A DNA stretch of 64,000 bases, from the NCBI GenBank assembly GCA_029582165.1, contig CM055874.1:33913383-33977382 (forward strand). The letters run 5' to 3'. Below the pieces are notes generated by a model that saw only the letters and a program-made list of their open reading frames with translations, ran no database searches and was not told where the DNA came from. Below are positions 56,371-64,000 of this stretch, piece by piece. The translations under genes were made by a program, and so were the position numbers. The stretch comes from Portulaca oleracea. Its lineage: Eukaryota; Streptophyta; Magnoliopsida; Caryophyllales; Portulacaceae. Positions within the stretch are counted from its first letter, which is position 1; every line of letters starts with the position of its first letter.

Positions 56371-58530
56371 TGACATAAGAACACTTCCATTCTGATGCAA
56401 ACTTAGGTCTGGGGTCCCTGAACCTGAATTGCGACCATCATTTCGTTTAACACCAAGTGTCCTACTAGCAAGTCCCAATCCTTAACCTTCTTGTTGAATG
56501 CCCTTGATATCCTACCTTGGTACATGTGTATGTTATGTAAGGCTCTAAGCCTTCACTCATCCAAAAGGATCAATTCCTCGTACCTAGCCTAGCCCATTAT
56601 GCCTTAGGCAAATGGCTCTCTACAATGATGCCAAAGAAAGAATTGATATTTCTACTTGCAAGGCTGCTTCCATCTCGTACACTAGGGAATAAGGGTTATC
56701 TCGTTAGCGGTGTGAATTGATGTTCTATAACCCCATAAGGAGAATGGAAGTTTGGCAGGCCCATTTTTCTAGGAAATCACTGTTTTCTTGATGATTTTCG
56801 TCATAGTTTTATTGGCCGCTTCAACTGCTTCATTTTGGAAATGACTGTTTCAACTGCTTCATTTTTCTAGGAAATCACTGTTTTCTTGATGATTTATGAT
56901 GCTTAATCTTGTATTTGGCCAATAGTTCCGCCACCTCCTTTTGGAAATGACTGCCATTGTCACTGATGATCTCGTGCGATGCCCAATATCGACAGATAAT
57001 GTTTTGCAGTGTGAACTCAACGACCTGTTTGAAAGTTAGTTTGGCGTGTGATGTTGCTTCTGCTCATTTAGTGAAGTATTCCACTACTAGTAAGATGTAC
57101 TCATGTCCTCCCATTCCCCTCAGTGTTATCTTGCTAATGATATCGATTCCCTATACCGGGAAAGGTCAAGGTGATGTCAATGTGGTTAAGTATGAAGCTG
57201 GTTAGGGCTTTAAGTTGGCAAACTCTTGACATTTAGGGCATTTCGTGAAAAACTTTAGACAGTCAGCTTCCATTATCGAACAATACTAACATGCTCTTTG
57301 AATCTTCCTCATCAGCATTCGCCCATTCATGTGGACACCACACTTTTCCCCGCGAATGGATGTCATGAGCTCTTCAGGTTCGTGTTGCTCAATGCAGCGT
57401 AGGTTAATGTCTGTTTTTGTCTTCTTCTATAAATAGTTTTGAATTATGAAATATTAAGCAACCACTAACCTGATGGACCTTTGTGGTCGTGGCTTTGATC
57501 CTGGTGGGAATCCTCCTTTTTCTACGTAGTTGTAAATATCGAAATACCATGCATCAAGGCTAATAGAATTTATTTCTAGAGGGTATTCGTAAGTCGACTT
57601 CTCCCTGCGCTCTATGCCGATAGCCATGGATAATGTTCCTACTGGCATATCGATCATAGAAGATAATTTGGCCAACATGTCGGCTAACTCATTGCTTGAT
57701 CTAGGCCAATGTTTGAACTCAATGTGTTCCAATTGTTGTACAAGTTTTTGCAAATGGGCTTAATAGGAGATCAGAGTCTCGTTGCACACCTTTCATTGTT
57801 TAGTGGCTTGATTTACTATTAGGTTGGAGTCTCCAACGATCGTCAATCTTTGGATGCCTATTTCTCAAGAAACTTGTAATCGTAGGATACAAGGTTCATA
57901 TTCAAAATGACGTTTTTAGTGGTGTCAAAATCTAACTTGACTTATACTCTTCTGGTGAAATTAGAAGCATTCTTACACTACACCCCATTTCGTTTGATGC
58001 GCCGTCAAAATACATCTTCCACATGACATCGTACGTGAGAAACACCTCTTTATCTAGAAATTCTAAAGATCAAGAGGGTGACTCTTCTAAGGTAAAGTCG
58101 GCTAAGAAATCCAATATTGCTTGACCCTTGAAAGATTTTTGAGTTATGTGCTAAACATTTAACTTTGATAACATGACCATCCACCTTGCAATCAGATTGT
58201 TGATAGTGGGTTGTTCCATAATGTACTTCAGAGGATTGTGCACCACGGTCACAGAAACTGTGTGAGGTAACGTTTAATGTTAGAGCTTCTTAGTATCCCA
58301 TACTAAAGCCAAGGCTATTTTTTAAACATCGACATATCGTGCTTCGTACTTTAGAAACTCCTTGCTTAGGTAGTAGATGATCTCTCTTACTCATCTACCT
58401 TTGAGCTAGCATGGCGCCTATGGTTGTCTTAGTGACTGTTAGGTAAAGTAAAAGAGGCTCATTTGGGACTGGTGGCATTAGCAAGCGTGGGTTGGCCAAG
58501 TATTGCGTGATCTTGTTATAGGCTGCTTGA
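56371..58530 (-). mobile_element. Tat-type pol remnant: RT end, RNase H, integrase
   Basis: On minus the order is RT C-terminal QAAYNKITQYLANPRLLMPP and VTKTTIGAMLAQ (58530-58410), RNase H WKMYFDGASNEMG (58025) and FKHWPRSSNELADMLAKLSS (57715), then the zinc/start of integrase FFTKCPKCQEFANL (57245). The integrase core follows in broken frames (GMGGHEYILL-type, EATSHAKLTF, HEIISDNGSHFQK, near 57120-56940). The C-terminal part gives EAANKTMTKIIKKTV and LPFSLWGYRTSIHTA (56830-56690). Stops are frequent. The 5' part of RT is missing exactly at the LTR that begins at 58531. Confidence 0.82.
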
Positions 58531-58739
58531 TGTAACGACAATCACCCCAACCTAGTGGTGAATAAAACATTGAAACCACTACTAATCTAATCATAACAAA
58601 CCATTACTTACCATAAACCTGCACGCCCTAGTCATGCTAAGACACCTATGTTTAATTAGCAACCAAATCATCAAATTGTTGTTACCCCTCATCCTTAACG
58701 ACAGAAACCCTTGTAAACAAATAAGAAGGGCCGAAATGG

Positions 58740-58790
58740 TGAATGAGGGGCCTCGAACCCGCAACCTCCGGCATCGCCATGAACATGTAA
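58740..58790 (-). other. tRNA B-box-like sequence inside the LTR
   Basis: On minus, GGTTGCGGGTTCGAGGCCCC contains GGTTCGAGGCC, a good match to the RNA polymerase III B box (GGTTCRANNCC). An upstream A box is not clear, and there is no tRNA cloverleaf, so this is not a tRNA gene. It may be a SINE remnant or a tRNA-derived stretch of the LTR. Confidence 0.4.
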
Positions 58791-59047
58791 GCTTTCTTGC
58801 AAAATCACACATGGTGGGGGCATGATAAGACCAACCAATGTACCCTATCATTCCATGACATTGTTCCAATGTGTGGGGAGGGAATGTTGGTCTCCTAAGC
58901 CCTACCATGCCTAAGCCTCACCATGTTGAATTTGTTGCATCAAATCACACCATGCAAATAATAGATAAGGGAGAGGCATAGTATGTGCTTATCAGATTCA
59001 AAGGGGAGCTTCACACATCCATCATCCTCACTCTTCCTCTCATTCTC

Positions 59048-59049
59048 GG

Positions 59050-59096
<47 letters not shown>

Positions 59097-59098
59097 AT
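59048..59098. repeat. (CT)n microsatellite
   Basis: About 20 CT units followed by CTATCTCTATCTC. The minus strand reads as poly-Arg/Glu and is not a gene. Confidence 0.95.
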
Positions 59099-59399
59099 CT
59101 CAGACTGAAGTTCTCTCTCTAGTTCCATCCTTACTCCTTTTAACTAGAACTCACCTAACCTAATGAAAAATACAAGCATCATGGAAGCATGATCACTTCT
59201 ATTCTCATATCACCAAGAAGTTCAAGTTAGATGATCATCAAAGAAGGAATCATATCTAGATCAAGCCTAGCATTACTCGACCTCTTTAACCATTAGTCCA
59301 AGACAACATCCTAAGAAAACCATGCACCAAAGAAGCAAGGTAACAAACTTGGTTGAAGAAGTAGAAACTAAATTAAGAAGACAACCTTCAAACCAAGTC

Positions 59400-60720
59400 C
59401 TCGATTATGGTTTTTGCCCATAGAATGTTTTTGCTATTTCTATATTGATGCCTGCCTGATCGAATTTATCTAAAAAAAATGGTCATAAACTAGACTAAAT
59501 TTAAAAACTTCTCCAACTTGAATCACCTCAAAAGTTTAAGAAATGATGAATCTTTTATTATGACCCTTGAAATTGAAATTCTACATGTGAATAGTGACGT
59601 CCCTAGAATAGTTTTGCTACATTCTATATTGATGCATGCATATTCGAATTTGTCTAAAAGCATAGTCATAAACTAAACTAAATTTAGGAATGTATCGAAC
59701 TTGAATCACCTCAAAAGTTTATGAAATGAATTTATTATGAATTTTTGATTATGACCCTTGAAACTGAAATGTTGCTTGTGAATAGTGACGACTACATAAT
59801 GTTTTTGCAACATTCTGTATTGATGCATGCATGTTCAAATTTGTCTAAAATATTTTCATAAACTAGACTAAATATAGGAACTTATCCAACTTGGATCACC
59901 TCAAAAGCTTAAGAAATGAATTTGTTATGAAGTTTTGACTATGACCGTTGAAACTATTGCATGTGAACAGTGACGATCACAAAATGGTTTTGCTAACTTC
60001 TGTAGTGATGCATGCTTGTTATAATTTATCCAAAAAATTTTGGTGCAAACTAGACAAAATTTAGAAATTTCTCCAACTTGAATCACCTCAAAAGCTTAAG
60101 AAATGAATTTATTATGAACTTTTGATTATGACCCTTGAAACTGAAATTCTACATGTGAACACTGATGACCACAAAATGTTTTTGCTAAATTCTGTATTGA
60201 TGCACACATGTTCGAATTTATCTAAAACTATGATCAGAAACTAGACTAAATTTGGGACCGTCTCCAACTTGAATCACCTCAAAAGCTTAAGAAATGAATT
60301 TATTATGAATTTTTTTATCATGACCCTTGAAATTGAAATTTTGCACATGAACTGTGATGACCTAAGAATGATTTTGCTAAATTATGTATTGATGCATGCA
60401 TGTTACAGTTTATCCAAAGACATAGTCAAAAATTAGACACAGTTTAGAAACTTATCCAATTTGAATGACCTCAAAGGCTTACGAAATGAATTAATTATAA
60501 AATTTTGATTATGTATGACCTTTGAAACTGAAATTTTGCACATGAACAGTGACGAACTGACGACCTCAGAATGCTTTTGCTAAACTCTGCATTGATGCAT
60601 GCATGTTTGAATTTATCCAAAAACATGGTAAAAAAGTAGACGAAATTTAGGAACTTCTCCAATTTGAATGAACTCAAAAGATTAAGAAATGAATTAATTA
60701 TGATTTTTTGATTACGAACT
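59400..60720 (+). repeat. Seven-unit tandem repeat of about 190 bp in the LTR
   Basis: The anchor GATGCATGCATGTTCGAATT or a variant occurs at 59447, 59631, 59822, 60007, 60199, 60391 and 60594, spaced 184, 191, 185, 192, 192 and 203 bp. Each unit also holds AACTAGACTAAATTTAGGAA, CTTGAATCACCTCAAAAG, TTATGACCCTTGAAACTGAA and GTGAACAGTGACGA. Identity between units is moderate, so the array is not newly formed. Confidence 0.9.
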
Positions 60721-61368
60721 ACCTGTACTAAGCCACTACCTCCTTGTGTTAGAGAATAATGATCATGAAACTTGTGTTGATGTAAGAAAACCGACATGCA
60801 AGGTATGGAGTTCACACCCTCCTTTCTACCTTTCTTAAATCCGGGGGTTCAAGGACATGATTCGAAAGCCATGTACGTTGCATGCATGCATGGGGACGTT
60901 AACGACTTATATGGTTAATTAAAGCCCATTGAACGAGATAATGATGACCCATGGGTAATATGATGAATGTGAGATAATGCCTAGCCAGGCATTAACTATG
61001 ATGAGGTGCACCTATGAACAATGAATGATGATGATTGATCACGAATGATTGATTATGAATGACTATGCTTGATTATGAATGATTATGGAATGATTTAAGG
61101 GAAAAGCTAATCCGTCCAAAAGGGGTCGTAGATTGGACCTTCATTAAGAACGAAAAGAAATCTTTAAGCCATGGGCGAACCAAGCTACAAGCTGAATAAG
61201 ATTCCTGGCTTATAAGCATGCTAGATGAGATAGCTCGAACGTGACATTCTTATGCTCATGGCAGACCCACATATGTTGGAGCTGGTCATAACATCGGTAA
61301 CATTAATTGGAATGACATAATCATGACACTAGTAATAAAAAAATGGGACTTAAGGTGATTACAATTTT

Positions 61369-61381
61369 CGGTATCAGAGCC
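61369..61381 (+). other. Primer binding site, initiator Met-tRNA type
   Basis: TCGGTATCAGAGC contains GGTATCAGAGC of the canonical TGGTATCAGAGC site. It lies directly after the LTR end. Confidence 0.8.
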
Positions 61382-62402
61382 CGAGTTCCTCGACCCGGAC
61401 GCCCCACCAGCCACCTCCGCTTCAACTCTAGGAAAATGTACTTAAATTAAGGATTATGTAGTAAGAAACATTATACAATGGCTGATGTTTATTAATCTTG
61501 TGTAATATGATTGTATAGATGGACCCTTACACAATGCCTAGGGAGGAAGGGGAGTCCATGGACAAGTTCATCGTCAGGCTCTTTATGAGCATGGTGAACA
61601 CCTTTAGGCGTGAAAACACCACCTCTCTACGTTTCAAGACTTGTAGAACTAAAGTCCTTCTGCATAATCTGCTCAAATCATACCCTTAGGGGTTCTTTAA
61701 GATAAAATACCATGACTTTATCATATTAGGAAACCCTGTCAACCATATGGCCTAGTTCGATGCACGGGGCGGGTCATGGCAATGTGTAACACAGGAACTC
61801 ACACTTCGAGATATGTGTCATCGCAAGGGGATCAATGCTACTAAAGGGAGACTACAAATGAAACCTGACTCGGGATCCCTGGTTGGATTCTATCATGAAA
61901 GCACCCTCGATCCCTTGGATAGATTCTTCACCTTTGGGGGGTAGTAGTGACCTTGGGGAGAGCTCCACTGTGCAGGAGCAGAGGACCCCCGAGGCAATAT
62001 CATTGCTGGAACCAACCTCTCGACCGTTAAACCTCCCTCCCCTAGCCATGGAGATTCCCTCACCTACTAGGACAAGCATCCCACCGGTAACGACGCATCC
62101 AACCATGAATGCCTTGACCATCATCCCAACCGCTCCGCTCGATCCGCAATCGATGGTACCCCCTCCAGGATGAACAATGCAGATAGTGCATGTACCCACC
62201 TCCCCCATATCATATGGAACCCCCTTCCGTGGCAGCTCCACCCTACACTCCCTACCATTACTATTACCTTACCATCCCGTTCCTACCGCCTGCCCTTGGG
62301 CTAGTAGAAGCAGAGGGATGTCACGAGTGACCACGTGGCAGCACCGGCGGCGACGCACGAAGAGCCTCTCTCCTGCATCTCGGGAGCTTAGGGAGTAGCG
62401 GA
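61382..62402 (+). pseudogene. Short internal region with broken ORF
   Basis: A frame from 61520 reads MDPYTMPREEGESMDKFIVR, then LFMSMVNTFRRENTTSLRFK, and continues through two TAG stops (about 61688 and 61755) to FYHESTLDPLDRFFTFGG. It looks like a decayed gag-type or other element protein, but I cannot assign a domain. Pro/Thr-rich frames from 61883 to 62398 are in other phases. The region is bounded by a chromovirus-type LTR on the left and a Tat-type LTR on the right. Confidence 0.4.
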
Positions 62403-62420
62403 GAAGGGGGGAAGGGGGTC
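62403..62420 (+). other. Polypurine tract
   Basis: GAAGGGGGGAAGGGGGTC runs directly into TGTAGACACC. It is an almost pure purine tract where a 3' LTR begins. Confidence 0.75.
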
Positions 62421-62560
62421 TGTAGACACCGGGATTTGCACCAATGAAATCCCGACTCATCAAGTTCAACAAGTCATTTGGGCCAAACACCTAATGGGTC
62501 GTCGGGCCCATAAAGTCAGAAACATGGGCTCAAGGAATCAAAATGGCCCACCTATATCTA

Positions 62561-62836
62561 ATAAAACCCCTTGGGTTTTAAAGCTCAGAAGGTAGCCCAC
62601 ACAGAAGCGGGCCTAAAAGCGCGTCCTGGCCCAGAGAACATAAAACCCATCTGAGTTTTATACTTGGCAAAGCGCGTCGTTTGGAGCTTGCCATGTCAGC
62701 GATCTGTGGAAGAATTCGATAAAACCCGCCTGAGTTTTATTTCGTTCTGGCGCCAAAATTCTCCCCCATGCAATCCCATGATCATAGCACACGTGGTTGA
62801 CTCCCCATTGACCTTATAAAACCCGTCTGGGTTTTG
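62561..62836 (+). repeat. Dyad cluster, word TAAAACCC-NNNN-GGGTTTTA, four copies
   Basis: Copies are ATAAAACCCCTTGGGTTTTA (62561), TAAAACCCATCTGAGTTTTA (62641), ATAAAACCCGCCTGAGTTTT plus AT (62719) and TAAAACCCGTCTGGGTTTTG (62817). They are spaced about 80 bp apart. The last ends about 65 bp before the TATA box. Confidence 0.85.
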
Positions 62837-62898
62837 ATCCGAGATGGCTTGATCTTTGGGGTATGTCCCCTCTATTTTCCCTCCTAAACACTCACTCC

Positions 62899-62912
62899 CT
62901 CACCTATAAATA
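62899..62912 (+). promoter_or_regulatory. TATA box of the right-edge LTR
   Basis: ACCTATAAATACCC is a strong plant TATA match. The homologous site in the minus-strand relative is at 13776-13793, with CACCTATAAATACCCC conserved. Confidence 0.7.
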
Positions 62913-63643
62913 CCCCCTCCGTTTCACCCTCATTTCAACAACTATCTCCATTACTCTACCAAAATTATTATCAACTATTCTCATCATTTACCAGCATTAT
63001 TATCATCTAAATTCTCTCAAAATCTTATCATACATATTCCCTCTCTAATCCCCTCATAATCACCTTTATCATACCCATATCATTACCCTTATACCATCCT
63101 TATAAACCACTTACATCCTTTCATCCAAGCTATTGATCAAGGTCAAGTCAAGGGATCAAATCCATCACATCTACCACCTTTAAGAAAGGTTTGATTTCAT
63201 TATTCACATTGTTGTTTTTCATCATGTAATTCATACTTTAATTCCCTTACTAGTACATATTTTGTAAAATAAACATCATTGTTTTAATCCTGCATGTTCG
63301 GAATAATAACGTTGTGAAATTCATTTAACTTCTCCCTACTCTCTTTCATTTCAAGTTTCGATTTTAGTAGAGTTTGTTTTATAAACAGGCGGATTCGAGA
63401 GTTCTTATAATTCTCGAATCTGTAGCCTTACCCCTGAATCTAGAAATCGGGCTCGTAGACCGGAGTCATTTTTTTTGTTTTACGGTTTGTCAATTTCCTT
63501 AAATCGGCTGGCGACTCTTTACCATTTTATAAACCCGTTTAATTGTTTAAAATGTTCATTTTTTGCATAAAATAATTTAAAAAATGATTTAATTCATATC
63601 CATCACCAATTCAAGGTTAGGCCCGAGAGAAATGGACTAGAAG

Positions 63644-63749
63644 TTGATAAAACCCAGGCGAGTTTTATCAATTTCAATCCACCCCTCTCTGGGCCGAGGA
63701 GGAAAAAGACCCAGCCCAGAATTCATCAAAACCCAGGCGGGTTTTGATG
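63644..63749 (+). repeat. Two longer dyads of the same word downstream
   Basis: 63644-63671 reads TTGATAAAACCCAGG then CGAGTTTTATCAA, with 12-bp arms and one mismatch. 63724-63749 reads CATCAAAACCC-AGGC-GGGTTTTGATG with perfect 11-bp arms. The outer bases differ between the two but pair within each. Confidence 0.9.
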
Positions 63750-64000
63750 GGTTCTGGCGGCCCGCTTTTTTCCTTCTTGGGCCTGAATTTAGTGTTTGGG
63801 CCAGATTAAATTATTATTAAAATATTTTGTGTAATTTTGGATAATTTAAATAATAAAAAACGGGTTTGTAAATAAATAAAGTATCATCACCCCGAAAATG
63901 AATTTCGAAAATAAAAATATCCTTATTTAAGGATAAAGCAACCTTAGTCGGCTCCCGATCACCTAAGTAGCGCATCCGAAAACCAACACCCCTAAACGGG

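Larger units (their letters stand above)
58531..61364 (+). mobile_element. Chromovirus-like 5' LTR
   Basis: It starts TGTAACGACAATCACCCCAA and ends TTAAGGTGATTACA. Six bases later GGTATCAGAGC begins, the primer site for initiator Met-tRNA used by chromoviruses. The LTR is 2.8 kb and contains a tRNA-like B-box block, a (CT)n microsatellite and a seven-unit tandem repeat. It interrupts a Tat RT gene. The five bases before it are CTTGA. No 3' LTR of this type is in the window. Confidence 0.75.
62421..64000 (+). mobile_element. 3' LTR, same family as 12843-14823, runs off the edge
   Basis: It starts TGTAGACACCGGGATTTGCA. It shares with the minus-strand LTR the TATA block CTCACCTATAAATACCCC (62897-62914), GGCTGGCGACTCTTTACC (near 63507), ATCCTTATTTAAGGATAAAG and CTTAGTCGGCTCCCGATCAC, in the same order. 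By comparison only a few tens of bases are missing at the right edge. Dyads with the word AAAACCC-NNNN-GGGTTTT occur on both sides of the TATA box. Confidence 0.8.

Noticed and set aside
58740..58790. Possible tRNA gene
   Set aside because: Only a B-box-like word is present. No acceptor stem, anticodon arm or A box can be drawn.

Overview
The window is nuclear DNA from a flowering plant, most likely a eudicot. Evidence: a host gene with GT-AG introns and plant-type VPS50/syndetin sequence, no operon structure, A+T-rich spacers, many microsatellites, and nested Ty3/gypsy LTR retrotransposons (Athila/Tat-like and chromovirus-like) and L1-type LINEs. I cannot name the species. About 85-90 percent of the window is transposable element or anonymous spacer. 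Only two host genes are supported, both on the minus strand: the first three coding exons of VPS50 (2524-5384, continuing off the left edge) and the last coding exon of an uncharacterised plant-specific basic protein (36322-37170).

Layout. 1-5646: VPS50 5' half, with introns carrying short non-LTR retrotransposon tails. 5647-6955: 5'-truncated LINE in the VPS50 promoter. 7211-10380: two minus-strand LTRs, one with an Asp-tRNA-type primer binding site. 12843-14823: a minus-strand LTR of another family, interrupted by the start of a plus-strand LTR and followed by a minisatellite. 15442-16428: a chromovirus-like LTR. 16890-28660: a minus-strand LINE endonuclease gene split by a complete 10.7 kb LTR retrotransposon (17493-28202, two LTRs, 5-bp AACCT target duplication). 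This element has gag and a second ORF in the env position but no protease, reverse transcriptase, RNase H or integrase. 30620-33400: LTR-like spacer. 38938-40519: 5'-truncated LINE. 40764-41829: Harbinger-type terminal-inverted-repeat element filled with CT repeat. 44787-51881: near full-length LINE that landed in a tandem repeat and was later hit by a solo LTR (46231-47846, ATCAC duplication). 55190-58530: minus-strand Tat pol fragments in shuffled order. 58531-61364: chromovirus-like LTR with a 190-bp tandem repeat and a Met-tRNA-type primer site. 62421-64000: LTR of the same family as 12843-14823, running off the right edge.

The most unusual signal is shared by LTRs of different families. 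A cluster of short, near-perfect dyads lies upstream of the putative TATA box. Each family has its own word, for example CACG-NN-CGTG, AACACGG-N-CCGTGTT, AAAACCC-NNNN-GGGTTTT, or variable arms around a CGCCYG core. Between copies the arm bases change in matched pairs, which suggests that symmetry rather than sequence is conserved. A similar cluster sits inside the non-autonomous element, ahead of its second ORF, where it could act as an internal promoter. The other main theme is order of insertion: LTR element in LINE, solo LTR in LINE, LINE in tandem repeat, LTR in LTR, and LTR in pol, several of them proven by target-site duplications.
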